The notes under the pieces were generated by a model. The model searched no databases, was not told where the DNA came from, and saw only the letters and a program-made list of their open reading frames with translations. Positions 1 through 8,496 of a stretch of DNA of 64,000 nt are shown piece by piece (positions within the stretch are counted from its first letter, which is position 1; each line of letters starts with the position of its first letter). The DNA is from UBA1794 sp964439955 (GTDB lineage: Bacteria; Bacteroidota; Bacteroidia; Bacteroidales; Bacteroidaceae), in contig CAYTPX010000005.1 of NCBI GenBank assembly GCA_964439955.1, positions 1 through 64,000 of the forward strand, written 5' to 3'. A program made the position numbers and the translations under genes.

Positions 1-38
1 ACGATGACCGGGCTATACTTTTTTGTGTCTGACGAGTT

Positions 39-152
39 TTATCGGACAGCAATGTATCCCAATACATTTACTTTGTCGTCGGTCATGGCCATCACGCTTG
101 CGACCATCATTAACAGCAAGATTAAACTTGCGCATCTTTTTGCCCTTTTCAT
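39..152 (-). CDS. Candidate 37-aa secreted or membrane small peptide
   Basis: A 37-codon frame with a charged start (MKRAKR), a hydrophobic core of about 15 residues (SLILLLMMVASVMA) and a short polar tail, which is a signal-peptide-like layout. A TTTG preceded by GACC (near-match to TAnnTTTG) lies about 40 bases upstream, but no clear -33 element or Shine-Dalgarno is seen. A plus-strand frame overlaps it at 4-219 and has no family-like character. The function is unknown. It could be a chance frame, since it is short and at the window edge. Confidence 0.3.
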   Translation of the reverse strand: MKRAKRCASLILLLMMVASVMAMTDDKVNVLGYIAVR

Positions 153-258
153 TTCGTTTTGTGCCTATTCTTGTTTTCCGGGTGCAAAGGTCTGCATAGC
201 GTGTTACGTACTGGTGTGAAGAAAACGACAACTCGGCTACATGATTGTTTCGTTTCTG

Positions 259-345
259 TTGCGGGAAGGGCGGAGAAGTTGCGCTGCTTTTGCGGAGAAG
301 TGCTGCTGCTTTAAAAGAAAAGCGCTTCCGCTCTGGGCGCAGCCT
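259..345. repeat. Dispersed 22-bp dyad repeat, array A
   Basis: Two near-tandem units begin GCGGAGAAGT and run to GCTTT, followed by an AAAAGCGCTTCCGCT unit. They belong to the same degenerate GGAAA...TTTCC family seen at eight other places in the window. The array lies downstream of malQ in otherwise gene-free DNA. Confidence 0.55.
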
Positions 346-396
346 GTTGGGGCGGAAGTCTGGTGCCAGTGTGCAGAGTACGTAATCCTGATATAC

Positions 397-441
397 TTTC
401 CAAGTGGTGCGTAAAACAAAGTTCTGCGCACCGCTTGGAAA
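397..441 (-). terminator. Long hairpin downstream of malQ
   Basis: Fifteen-base arms at 397-411 and 427-441 pair with one A/G difference around a 15-base loop. It sits about 40 bases past the malQ stop on the minus strand, so it probably ends that transcript. No strong T-run follows, so it may instead be a 3'-end stabilising structure. Confidence 0.5.
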
Positions 442-480
442 AGGAGGTCAGCGTACTGTTGCTTGCAACAATGCGTGGAG

Positions 481-3267
481 TTATAATTGCGGGTTTCTTC
501 CGGCCACGCTGATGAGTTCGCGTATGCGGAGGTTGAAATCGTCGGTCGCGAGTAGCTCCTCCAGCGTGAGGTGCATGCGGTAGCGCCAATAGTGGTGGGG
601 GTTGGAGGGCACGTTGATGCGTTCGGAGTCAGTGTCTTTTGCCCGCAGGTCACTCATCGACAGCCAGTCTTGCAGGCTGAGTATGCACAGCATGGAGTTC
701 CCTTGCAGGTGTTGGCGTATGACTTCCTCGCATAGGTTGCAGGGCATGTCGGCCGGGGCTTCGCCGGGATGGCCCAAGATGTCGCGGTAGTAGCGTTGCG
801 TCTGCCCGGGGTCTTCCTTCCACCAGCCGCGCAGGGTGGACATGTCGTGCGTGCTGATGCTCGAGACGCTGTGGTATGGGTAGTGTTCAGGTCGGCCGAA
901 TTCTTCCCAGTTTTTGGGCATGCGCTGGATTTCGAGGCTCAAAATCCTCAATTCCTTCATGGTTTGGGGGACGCAGGCGGGAATCATGCCCAAGTCCTCC
1001 CCGCAGGGCAGCATTTTCGTCGCCTGTACCAAGGTGGGTAGCTTCGACATTCCACTTTTGTACCAGAAGTCGTTGTGGTGGTGGTAGTAGAAATCGTCGT
1101 GGATGCGGTCGAATGCAGCTTGTTCCTCCGGCTTCAGGTAGCGGTAGGTGCAGCTCTTGCGGGCATAGACCCGCGGGTGGTAGCGGCCGGGCTGCCGGCG
1201 GTCTTCGATGAAGAGCACGTTCTCCAATAGCGTGTATAGCCCGTCGCGTAAGCGGCTGGCGGTCTCGCCGCCATCTTGGCTTTCGAAATGGATGCGTACC
1301 TTCTGTTGTGTGTCGAACTCGGGGCGTATCCGGTATTGCCCGGGCTGGGGGAGGGGGAGCAGGTAGTTGTTCTTAATGAATCCCGCATGAGGCCCGAACA
1401 GCTCGTCGAGGAAGGCCTCGGGGATGAAAGGCTGCAGGAGACGTTCGCGGCGGAAAGGCAACCCGCAGGCTTCGATTTCCTCTTGGCTCAAGGGCAAGGC
1501 GGGCGAGAATTGTCCGAGCAGGCCGCGTTCGGAATGGAGGGGTATTTCCCAGATACGGAAGAAGCCTAGCAGGTGGTCGATGCGGTACAGGTCGAAAAAT
1601 TCGGCCATCTTCTGGAACCGTTGCTTCCACCACTGGTAGTCATTCTCTTCCATGCGTTCCCAGTTGTAGCAGGGGAATCCCCAGTTCTGCCCATATATCG
1701 AGAAGTCGTCGGGCGGCGCCCCGGTCTGGGAGTCCATGTGGAAATATTCAGGCTCTTTCCACGCTTCCACGCTGTTGCGGCTGATTCCGATGGGAATGTC
1801 CCCCTTGAGGGCTATCCCCTCGTGGCGGGCGTGGAGGGTGGCCTCGGCCAGTTGCCTTTGCAGGTGGTATTGCAGGAAGAAGTGGAGCGCGATCCCGTCG
1901 TATTCTGCAGATCCGGGCTGGCAAAGCCTTTCGGCTTCCTGCCGGTCGTAGCGGCTCATGCGGGGCCAAGTCCTGAAGTCGGCGGTGGAATAGAGGTCGC
2001 GGAAATAGCAAAACGTGGCATACGGGACGAGCCAAGCCTTGTTCTCTGCGTAGAAATGCTTGAACCCTTTGCTTTCCAGTGTCTTGTCTTTGTCTTGGCG
2101 GTAGAGGAGCTTGAAGTAACCCCATTTGGCGTGTTCCACGGCCTCGTAGTCCATTTGCGGCAGGGCGTTCAGCTGTTTTTGGAGTCCCTCGTAGTAGGTT
2201 TGCTTTTCCCCGTCGTCCAATACGCCCATGCGGAACGGGGCGAGGTAAATGGGGTGTAGCGCGTAGATGGAAATGCTGTTGTAAGGGTAAGAATCGAGCC
2301 ATGAGTGCGTCATCGTCGTGTCGGCTATCGGGAGCAGTTGCACGACCTTCTGCCTGGTTTTGGCAGCCCATTCGATGAGCAGGTGCAGGTCGGCGAAGTC
2401 CCCGATGCCGAAGCTGTCGGCCGAACGCAGCGAGAAAACGGGCACGGCCACTCCCGCCCCTTTCCACACGGGGAGGGGGAAGTGGGGGATGGCGTCGTCG
2501 ATGATGGCGCTTTCCCCTACTTGGATTTTCGGGTTGTCGAGCCTGCGGTTGGGCCCTTCCTCCCACGCGATCACGCGCCGGCTGCGCGGGTCGCAGACGA
2601 CGAACTTGTACTCGATGGGATACTGGAAGCGCGAGGCGTCAAGCTCGATGCGCCATTCGGGATAGTCGGCGTCGTTCATCGGCAGTACCTTCTTGGGATC
2701 CCATCCGCCCAATGCGGGCGAGTTGCCCAAGACGCCCACGTATAGTTCCTCTTTCACCCGCGGGGCGAAGGCCTTCAGCAGGAGGCTCTTCCCGTAGGTG
2801 CGCATGACGGGGAAGGAAGGCACGTGCTTCGTCGGGCCGGAAGTGAAGAGGCCGCTGAAGAAGATGCGCTCTTCCGGCACGTCGCGCCAGTGGTCGATGC
2901 ACCTGTACGTGCGGTTCGGGCTGTGGCGCAGGTGGATGCGGCGCGGATAGTCGGCCCATTCGCGGCGGAACACGTAGCTCCCGTTCTTCCGCCTTGCCTT
3001 TTTGTGGGGAAGCGCTTCCGCTTTTTCAGGGAAGTGCCGGGACTTTTTAGGGAAAAGCTCCGCGTTCCGGAAAACAAGGTAGCGGTACTCGATGAGAGTC
3101 CTGCCGGGGGAGTCGAATTCCAGTTGCAGTGTCCATGTTTTCCCGTCGGCCGTGTGCAGGGGGACAGCCTTTTCTTCTGCCCCCCCGCCCAGCTCGGGAA
3201 TGGAACCGCAGACTCGTATCTCTTCGCCCCAATGGGTTATGTACTCAATGGTGAGGTGGAGTCGCAT
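481..3267 (-). CDS. malQ: 4-alpha-glucanotransferase (amylomaltase, GH77) with N-terminal starch-binding domains
   Basis: This enzyme transfers alpha-1,4-glucan segments between maltodextrins and works in the cytoplasm in glycogen and maltose turnover. The 928 residues begin with two CBM20-like starch-binding modules (about 1-110 and 130-245), followed by the GH77 barrel. The expected catalytic residues are visible: Asp near 563 in YRIDHLLGFF, Glu near 757 in CGEDLG and Asp near 807 in STHDMS. Residues about 65-88 (LFPKKSRHFPEKAEALPHKK) are encoded by an in-frame copy of the dispersed GGAAA/TTTCC repeat and look like an inserted linker inside the first CBM20. The gene follows nrdJ by 25 bases on the same strand, so it may be co-transcribed. 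Confidence 0.93.
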   Translation of the reverse strand: MRLHLTIEYITHWGEEIRVCGSIPELGGGAEEKAVPLHTADGKTWTLQLEFDSPGRTLIEYRYLVFRNAELFPKKSRHFPEKAEALPHKKARRKNGSYVFRREWADYPRRIHLRHSPNRTYRCIDHWRDVPEERIFFSGLFTSGPTKHVPSFPVMRTYGKSLLLKAFAPRVKEELYVGVLGNSPALGGWDPKKVLPMNDADYPEWRIELDASRFQYPIEYKFVVCDPRSRRVIAWEEGPNRRLDNPKIQVGESAIIDDAIPHFPLPVWKGAGVAVPVFSLRSADSFGIGDFADLHLLIEWAAKTRQKVVQLLPIADTTMTHSWLDSYPYNSISIYALHPIYLAPFRMGVLDDGEKQTYYEGLQKQLNALPQMDYEAVEHAKWGYFKLLYRQDKDKTLESKGFKHFYAENKAWLVPYATFCYFRDLYSTADFRTWPRMSRYDRQEAERLCQPGSAEYDGIALHFFLQYHLQRQLAEATLHARHEGIALKGDIPIGISRNSVEAWKEPEYFHMDSQTGAPPDDFSIYGQNWGFPCYNWERMEENDYQWWKQRFQKMAEFFDLYRIDHLLGFFRIWEIPLHSERGLLGQFSPALPLSQEEIEACGLPFRRERLLQPFIPEAFLDELFGPHAGFIKNNYLLPLPQPGQYRIRPEFDTQQKVRIHFESQDGGETASRLRDGLYTLLENVLFIEDRRQPGRYHPRVYARKSCTYRYLKPEEQAAFDRIHDDFYYHHHNDFWYKSGMSKLPTLVQATKMLPCGEDLGMIPACVPQTMKELRILSLEIQRMPKNWEEFGRPEHYPYHSVSSISTHDMSTLRGWWKEDPGQTQRYYRDILGHPGEAPADMPCNLCEEVIRQHLQGNSMLCILSLQDWLSMSDLRAKDTDSERINVPSNPHHYWRYRMHLTLEELLATDDFNLRIRELISVAGRNPQL
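3005..3074. repeat. Dispersed dyad repeat, array B (inside malQ)
   Basis: Three units each start GGGAA and end in a CTTTTT or TTCCGG stretch, with starts spaced 21-22 bases apart. The whole block is read in frame by malQ and adds a basic, Phe/Pro-rich linker to its N-terminal domain. Confidence 0.6.
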
Positions 3268-3292
3268 AGGCGGTCGGTCGGTTTTCTGGGGT

Positions 3293-5836
3293 TTATCCGC
3301 AGCGGGAAGCGCCGCAGTTGGTGCAAATAAGGCAACCTTCCTGGTAGACGAGGGTTTCGTTGCCGCAGTTGGGGCATTTCTTCCCTTTTACTTCAGTCCC
3401 GTCCTGCACGTATTTCTTCAGGGCGCGTACCACGCCGTTCTTCCAAGTGTTGATGCTTTCGCTGTCGAGCTGCAGGGAGTCTACCAACTTGATGACGCTG
3501 TCGATGGGCATGCGCCAGCGCAAGACCCCGGAAATGAGCTTGGCGTAGTTCCAATATTCCTTGTTGAATTTCTCGGAGAGCCCTTCGACCGTGGTCTTGT
3601 ACCCGCGCTTGTTCTCAAACTGGAAGTCGTAGTGCTTCGTGCCGTCTTCGTCGTAGTTCTTCACGATGCGTCCTTTCGTGATACTCTTGGGGAGCATGAT
3701 GCCTTCCTCGTCGTCTTCCAGTCCGGTGAATATCTCATAAGGATGGTTGTCCAGCAGCCCTACGAAAGCGACCCACTTCTCTTTCTTGTTTTGGAAGCGG
3801 ATTACGTCGCATTCCAGCACCTTCGGGCGTACTTCCGTCACCTGGGGCGGCTTGCAGATGGGCGGTTCGTTGTTCTTCTGCTTGTCGTCCTTGGCTGCGA
3901 TGAGGACCCCCGAGCGGCATCCGTCGCGGTAGACGGTGCATCCCTTGCATCCCGACTTCCAGGCCTCTATGTAAAGCCGGTTTACGAGCGCCTCGTCTAC
4001 GTCGGAGGGCAGGTTGATGGTGACGCTGATGGAGTGGTCTACCCATTTTTGTATGGCGCCTTGCATGCGTACCTTCATGAGCCAGTCTACATCGTTGGAA
4101 GTCGCTTTGTAATAAGGCGAGCGTGCCACGAGCGCATTGATTTCGTTTTGTGTAAGGCGGTGGTTCGTGTCGATTCCGTTGGCTTGCATCCAAGTCAGGA
4201 ACTTGGGGTGGAAGACGGTATATTCCTCGAATGCGTCGCCCGTTTCGTCCACGTAGTCGATGTGGACGGACGTGTCGTTCGGGTTTACCTTGCGCCGCCG
4301 TGTGTAGACGGGGAGGAAGACCGGTTCGATTCCCGAGCTCGTCTGGGTCATGAGGCTGGTGGTGCCGGTCGGTGCGATCGTGAGGCACGCGATGTTGCGG
4401 CGGCCGTATTTCCGCATGTCTTCGTACAGTTGCGGGTCGGCTTCGCGCAAGCGGTTGATGAAGGGGTTGTTTTTCTCGCGTTCGAAGTCGAAGATTTCAA
4501 ACGCGCCGCGTTCTTTGGCCATTTGTACCGACGAGTTGTAGGCGGCCAAGGCTATGGTTTTGTGTACTTCCACGGCGAAGTCGGTGGCTTCTTGCGTGCC
4601 GTAACGCAACCCGAGGGCGGCCAGCATGTCGCCTTCGGCGGTGATTCCCACCCCGGTGCGGCGGCCTTGTGCGCTGCGGCGCTGTATCTTCAGCCAGAGG
4701 TGGTGCTCCGTTTCTTTTACTTCTTCGCTCTCCGGGTCGGATTCTATCTTGGCCAATATCTTGTCGATCTTCTCCAATTCCAAGTCGATGATGTCGTCCA
4801 TGATGCGTTGTGCAAGGCCTACGTGTTTGCGGAACAGGTCGAAATCGAAACGTGCCTCATCGGTGAACGGGTTTACCACGTAGGAATATAAGTTGATGGC
4901 CAGCAGGCGGCAGGAGTCGTAGGGGCAAAGGGGGATTTCGCCGCAGGGATTGGTGGAAACGGTGCGGAATCCGAGGTCGGCATAGCTATCGGGCACGGAT
5001 TCGCGCAGGATCGTGTCCCAGAAGAGTACGCCCGGTTCGGCGGATTTCCAAGCGTTATGCACGATTTTCTTCCATAAGGCCGCCGCGTCTATTTCCTTTT
5101 TCACGAGCGGCTCTTTGGCATCGATGGGGTATTGCTGCGTGTAGGGTTTCCCTTCGATGGCGCACTCCATGAATTCATCGTCGAGTTTCACCGATACGTT
5201 GGCCCCGGCGATTTTCCCCTCTTTCATTTTCGCGTCGATGAACGCCTCGGAGTCGGGGTGCTTGATGGAAACGCTCAGCATGAGTGCCCCGCGGCGTCCG
5301 TCTTGCGCCACCTCGCGTGTGGAATTGGAGTAGCGCTCCATGAAAGGCACCAGCCCCGTCGAGGTCAGGGCCGAGTTCTTGACGGGCGAACCTTTGGGGC
5401 GGATGTGCGAGAGGTCGTGCCCTACGCCGCCGCGCCGCTTCATGAGTTGCACCTGTTCTTCGTCGATTTTTATGATTGCCCCGTAGGAGTCCGCCGGGCC
5501 ATCCACGCCGATGACGAAACAATTGGAGAGCGAGGCGATTTGGTAGTTGTTCCCGATGCCCGTCATGGGGCTTCCTTGCGGGATGATGTAGCGGAAATGG
5601 TCCATCAGCCCGAAGAGTTCTTCGGAAGTAAGCGGGTTCGGGTAGTTTTGTTCGATGCGGGCTATTTCGTTGGCTATGCGCCAATGCATGTCTTCGGGGG
5701 ATTTTTCGTAGATATGCCCGAAGGAATCTTTCAGTGCGTATTTGTTTACCCATACGCGGGCTGCCAGTTCGTCGCCATCGAAGTACTTGAGCGAAGCCTC
5801 ATAGGCTTCTTCATAAGAATATGTCTTTGTTTCCAC
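3293..5836 (-). CDS. nrdJ: Adenosylcobalamin-dependent (class II) ribonucleoside-diphosphate reductase
   Basis: It reduces ribonucleotides to deoxyribonucleotides with a B12-generated thiyl radical, independent of oxygen. The 847 residues carry the NPCGEIPL active-site loop near residue 297 (Cys and Glu of the radical site), a GTTS-containing PTGTTSLM stretch, and a C-terminal zinc-ribbon-like tail with CPNC and CTNC pairs that probably recycles the active-site disulfide. No ATP-cone is visible at the N-terminus. Upstream lie a two-element promoter (5885-5916) and a perfect DnaA box (5932-5940). No cobalamin riboswitch is apparent, and the leader is only about 40 bases. Confidence 0.93.
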   Translation of the reverse strand: METKTYSYEEAYEASLKYFDGDELAARVWVNKYALKDSFGHIYEKSPEDMHWRIANEIARIEQNYPNPLTSEELFGLMDHFRYIIPQGSPMTGIGNNYQIASLSNCFVIGVDGPADSYGAIIKIDEEQVQLMKRRGGVGHDLSHIRPKGSPVKNSALTSTGLVPFMERYSNSTREVAQDGRRGALMLSVSIKHPDSEAFIDAKMKEGKIAGANVSVKLDDEFMECAIEGKPYTQQYPIDAKEPLVKKEIDAAALWKKIVHNAWKSAEPGVLFWDTILRESVPDSYADLGFRTVSTNPCGEIPLCPYDSCRLLAINLYSYVVNPFTDEARFDFDLFRKHVGLAQRIMDDIIDLELEKIDKILAKIESDPESEEVKETEHHLWLKIQRRSAQGRRTGVGITAEGDMLAALGLRYGTQEATDFAVEVHKTIALAAYNSSVQMAKERGAFEIFDFEREKNNPFINRLREADPQLYEDMRKYGRRNIACLTIAPTGTTSLMTQTSSGIEPVFLPVYTRRRKVNPNDTSVHIDYVDETGDAFEEYTVFHPKFLTWMQANGIDTNHRLTQNEINALVARSPYYKATSNDVDWLMKVRMQGAIQKWVDHSISVTINLPSDVDEALVNRLYIEAWKSGCKGCTVYRDGCRSGVLIAAKDDKQKNNEPPICKPPQVTEVRPKVLECDVIRFQNKKEKWVAFVGLLDNHPYEIFTGLEDDEEGIMLPKSITKGRIVKNYDEDGTKHYDFQFENKRGYKTTVEGLSEKFNKEYWNYAKLISGVLRWRMPIDSVIKLVDSLQLDSESINTWKNGVVRALKKYVQDGTEVKGKKCPNCGNETLVYQEGCLICTNCGASRCG

Positions 5837-5884
5837 TTTTGAGAGGCTTTATTGAATTGTTTTCCTGTCCATGGTTATGGTACG

Positions 5885-5916
5885 CAAAACTAAAGAGCTT
5901 TTTCCTCATGGGCAAG
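5885..5916 (-). promoter_or_regulatory. nrdJ promoter (Bacteroidota -33/-7 type)
   Basis: On the minus strand CTTG is followed after 20 bases by TAGTTTTG, an exact TAnnTTTG -7 box, giving a short leader before the nrdJ ATG at 5836. Confidence 0.7.
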
Positions 5917-5931
5917 GAATAAGTGGAAAAG

Positions 5932-5940
5932 TTATCCACA
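5932..5940. promoter_or_regulatory. DnaA box upstream of nrdJ
   Basis: TTATCCACA is an exact match to the DnaA box consensus. It lies 16 bases beyond the -33 element of the nrdJ promoter. Related two-mismatch copies (GTGGAAAAG at 5923, TTTTCCACT near 6018) flank it. The surroundings do not look like an origin, so a role in coupling nucleotide reduction to replication is more likely. Confidence 0.5.
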
Positions 5941-6156
5941 GTTTTTTGGGAGTACTTGTTTTCCTTGTCTTACTCGGATGGTAATCTTTGCACTACATGT
6001 TCGCATGTGGGTGGAAAGTTTTCCACTTTGCGCAAGTTTCCCTTTCCCTTCTGTCTGAATGTATCCCGTTTGGCGCAATCGGATGGCGGGGCTGGTGCCC
6101 GCGTGTGGCGCATGTGGGGACATCGCGTGCCGCCTTGCGCAGGACGGTGTGTTGCC

Positions 6157-6245
6157 GTTTCCCGGGAAAAGGGGCAGGGCTTCCGCGGGAAAGCCTTGCC
6201 CCTTTCCGAAAAAAGTGCTTCGCCTTTGCCCGAAGTTTCCCGCCT
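6157..6245. repeat. Dispersed dyad repeat, array C
   Basis: About three and a half units of roughly 23 bases (starts GGGAAAAGGGG, GGGAAAGCCTT, AAAAAAGTGCTT, each ending in TTCCG or GCCCG). The array ends directly against the -7 box (6252-6259) of the nitroreductase gene. The rest of the 5837-6294 gap holds the nrdJ promoter and DnaA box, and no gene is seen there. Confidence 0.6.
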
Positions 6246-6251
6246 CCTTTT

Positions 6252-6259
6252 TATCTTTG
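6252..6259 (+). promoter_or_regulatory. -7 box of the nitroreductase-like gene
   Basis: TATCTTTG is an exact TAnnTTTG -7 element 35 bases before the ATG at 6295. Any -33 element would fall inside repeat array C. Confidence 0.55.
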
Positions 6260-6294
6260 CCCTAATTCTTTATTGGACCAAAGACGTATTTTTT

Positions 6295-7041
6295 ATGATA
6301 GACTCCATGAATTCGCGCCGTAGCATACGGCGCTATACGAACCAGCCGGTGGGGGACGCGCTCCTCGGGGAGCTGCTTGCGACGGCTTCGCGCGGCTCCA
6401 CGTGTGGCAACATGCAGCTGTACAGTGTGGTGAAGACTACCTCTGCCGAGGGGAAGCGAGCGCTTTCGCCGCTCCACATGGGGCAACCCATGGTCGAGGG
6501 CGCGCCGTTGTTGCTGACCTTCTGCGTCGATTTCCGGCGTTTTACGCTCTGGTGCAGGCAGCGCCGTGCCGTGCCCGGCTACGACAACCTGCTTTCTTTC
6601 CTGAACGCGGCCATCGACACGCTCATCTTGGCGGAGCGTTTTGCCACGGCCGCCGAGGAGGCGGGGCTGGGGATTTGCTACTTGGGTACGACGCTTTATA
6701 CGGCGGGGCAAATAATCGGGCAGCTCCGGCTCCCGAGGCTGGTATTCCCGTTGACGACGCTCAGCGTGGGGTATCCCGACGAGCAGCCGGCCCAGACCGA
6801 CCGCCTTGCCGTGCCGGCTTTCCTGCATGAGGAGTATTACCACGATTATGCGGCGGGCGACATCGACCGCTACTATGCTCCCAAGGAGGCGTTGCCCGAG
6901 AGCCGCCAGTTTATCGTGGAGAATGGGAAGGAGACCTTGGCGCAAGTGTTTACCGACGTGCGCTACCCCAAAGCGTCGAACGAGGCGGTCTCGGCCGATT
7001 TGCTGGCTTTGTTGCGGAAGCAGGGCTTCTTGCCGGAGTGA
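6295..7041 (+). CDS. Nitroreductase-family FMN oxidoreductase
   Basis: Probably an FMN-dependent NAD(P)H oxidoreductase of the NfsA/Frp branch, acting on nitro compounds or quinones in the cytoplasm. The family signature SRRSIRRYTNQPV occurs at the N-terminus, followed by the SRGSTCGNMQLYSV flavin-contact region and a GLGICYLGT segment near the middle. The 248-residue length suits the family. The frame is open back to 5923, but that extension reads through repeat array C and the -7 box, so the ATG at 6295 (or 6307) is taken as the start. It converges with the cls-like gene and leaves 15 bases between stops. Confidence 0.82.
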   Translation: MIDSMNSRRSIRRYTNQPVGDALLGELLATASRGSTCGNMQLYSVVKTTSAEGKRALSPLHMGQPMVEGAPLLLTFCVDFRRFTLWCRQRRAVPGYDNLLSFLNAAIDTLILAERFATAAEEAGLGICYLGTTLYTAGQIIGQLRLPRLVFPLTTLSVGYPDEQPAQTDRLAVPAFLHEEYYHDYAAGDIDRYYAPKEALPESRQFIVENGKETLAQVFTDVRYPKASNEAVSADLLALLRKQGFLPE

Positions 7042-7056
7042 CGCCGCGGCATTGCT

Positions 7057-8340
7057 TTATAGGAAGGGAGTGAGGAGGTTGGCCAGCCAGCAGCGGAAAC
7101 GTTGCCACGGGGAGAAGTCCTCTTTCCATACTTGGCGATCCATCAGCTTCGATTGCTTGCAGTCGGCCCGGAAGAGGGAGTCGATTTGCGCAGTGGCCGA
7201 GGGGTCGAAGATGAACGCGTTCACCTCGTAGTCGCAACGGAGGCTGCGGCTATTTAGGTTTGCCGAGCCCACGGTGCAGTGTGTCCCGTCGATGGTCATC
7301 GTTTTGGAATGGTGGAACCCGCCGTAGAACAGCCATACTTCGGCCCCGCGCTTCATGAGTTGCTTGGCCGTGTAGAGGGAGGCGTTGGGCGTGACGGGGA
7401 TATCGCCGTTGGGGGATACCATGACTTTGAGTTTCAGCCCGCGTTCGGCGGCCTTCTTCAGTGCGGAGCGCACTTTCTTCGTTGGCGTGAAGTAGGGGTT
7501 GATGAGGGTGAGCGAGTCTTGCGCGCTGTTGATAGTCTCCACAAACGTGCGCCGGAGCAGTTTTTTCAGCCGTTTGTCTTTGGCCTTGCGGTCTACGATT
7601 GCCACTTGCGCCGGGCCGGTTTCTTCCGGTTCCCCAAGGGTGGTGGGTGGCGTGTAGCGCTTGTGTTCTTCTTCGGGGATTTCCTCTTCTGCTTCCTCTT
7701 CCCATGTATCGATGAAAATCTCGTGCAGGTCTTGGACGGCTTGCCCTTCTATCCGCACGTGCATGTCGCGCCATGGCCCGATTTCGGGGAGGCCTTCGAT
7801 GTAGTAGTCGGCAATGTTCATGCCCCCGGTATAGGCGATCCGTCCGTCGATGACTACGATTTTCCGGTGGTCGCGGTGGAATATGTGGTTTACGTAGGGA
7901 AACCGGATGGGGTCGAAGCGTATGATGTCGATGCCCGCCGAGCGCAGGTCTTCCAGGTGCTGCTTTTTGAGCGGGCGGTTGTTGGACTTGTTCCCGAAAT
8001 CGTCGAACATAGCCCGCACGGCCACCCCTTCTTGTACTTTCTCCTTGAGCAGGTCGAAGAGTAGCCCGGCGATGGAGTCGTTGCGGAAGTTGAAATATTC
8101 GAGATGGATGTAGTGGCGCGCCTGGCGGATGTCTTCGAAGAGCATTTCAAATTTCTCGTGCCCGCTGAAGATGAGTTGTACGTGGTTGCTGTCGGTGGCT
8201 TGCACCCCGTGTGCGTTCAGGTAGCGGAGCAATAGGCTGTCGGAGCGTGTTCCGGGTTCTTCCGCGGCACGGGCCGGGATAAGCGCAAGGCAAAAGAAAA
8301 AAAGCAGGGCGCTTTTTAAAGGAAGGTATAGTACTTTCAC
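7057..8340 (-). CDS. Cardiolipin synthase-like phospholipase D family protein
   Basis: Probably condenses phosphatidylglycerol or related phospholipids into cardiolipin at the inner membrane. Two HKD motifs are present: HRKIVVID near residue 155 and HSKTMTID near residue 341, both followed by the usual GSxN-type context (GGMN, GSANLN). The N-terminus VKVLYLPLKSALLFFF...ARA is a signal peptide or membrane anchor. The GTG at 8340 is chosen because a good promoter ends just above it; the longer frame to 8448 would run through that promoter and a terminator hairpin. A Glu-rich linker (EEEAEEEIPEEE) separates the halves. An exported phospholipase D is the alternative. Confidence 0.82.
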   Translation of the reverse strand: MKVLYLPLKSALLFFFCLALIPARAAEEPGTRSDSLLLRYLNAHGVQATDSNHVQLIFSGHEKFEMLFEDIRQARHYIHLEYFNFRNDSIAGLLFDLLKEKVQEGVAVRAMFDDFGNKSNNRPLKKQHLEDLRSAGIDIIRFDPIRFPYVNHIFHRDHRKIVVIDGRIAYTGGMNIADYYIEGLPEIGPWRDMHVRIEGQAVQDLHEIFIDTWEEEAEEEIPEEEHKRYTPPTTLGEPEETGPAQVAIVDRKAKDKRLKKLLRRTFVETINSAQDSLTLINPYFTPTKKVRSALKKAAERGLKLKVMVSPNGDIPVTPNASLYTAKQLMKRGAEVWLFYGGFHHSKTMTIDGTHCTVGSANLNSRSLRCDYEVNAFIFDPSATAQIDSLFRADCKQSKLMDRQVWKEDFSPWQRFRCWLANLLTPFL

Positions 8341-8367
8341 GATGAAGTGGCAGTGTTTTTCGAGACG

Positions 8368-8398
8368 CAAAAGTACAATTATTTGGGGAGGTGGCAAA
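8368..8398 (-). promoter_or_regulatory. Promoter of the cardiolipin synthase-like gene
   Basis: Minus-strand TTTG (8395-8398), 19 bases, then TACTTTTG (8368-8375), a full match to the Bacteroidota promoter. It fixes the GTG at 8340 as the likely start. Confidence 0.75.
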
Positions 8399-8411
8399 GG
8401 GCAGGGGAAAA

Positions 8412-8456
8412 CAAGGAATCCCGTTTGGCAAAAGACAGGGCTTGCCAAACGGGACT
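8412..8456 (-). terminator. Terminator of the EF-G paralogue gene
   Basis: A perfect 12-bp stem (TCCCGTTTGGCA at 8419-8430 and its complement at 8443-8454) with a 12-base loop, followed on the minus strand by CCTTGTTTTCC. It separates fusA2 from the downstream cls-like promoter. Confidence 0.75.
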
Positions 8457-8496
8457 TCTTTCCGGGAAAGGTTTAAAGGGAGGGACTTTTGTCCTA

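Noticed and set aside
3092..4891. A 599-codon plus-strand frame opposite nrdJ
   Set aside because: Antisense shadow. Nearly all of it opposes well-conserved NrdJ sequence.
5923..6025. A replication origin
   Set aside because: Only one perfect DnaA box and two poor ones occur, with no AT-rich unwinding region and no dnaA or dnaN nearby.
5923..6294. Longer N-terminus for the nitroreductase-like protein
   Set aside because: The extension translates repeat array C and the promoter -7 box, and the family signature begins right after 6295.
8341..8448. Longer N-terminus for the cardiolipin synthase-like protein
   Set aside because: It would cross the gene's own promoter and the upstream gene's terminator.
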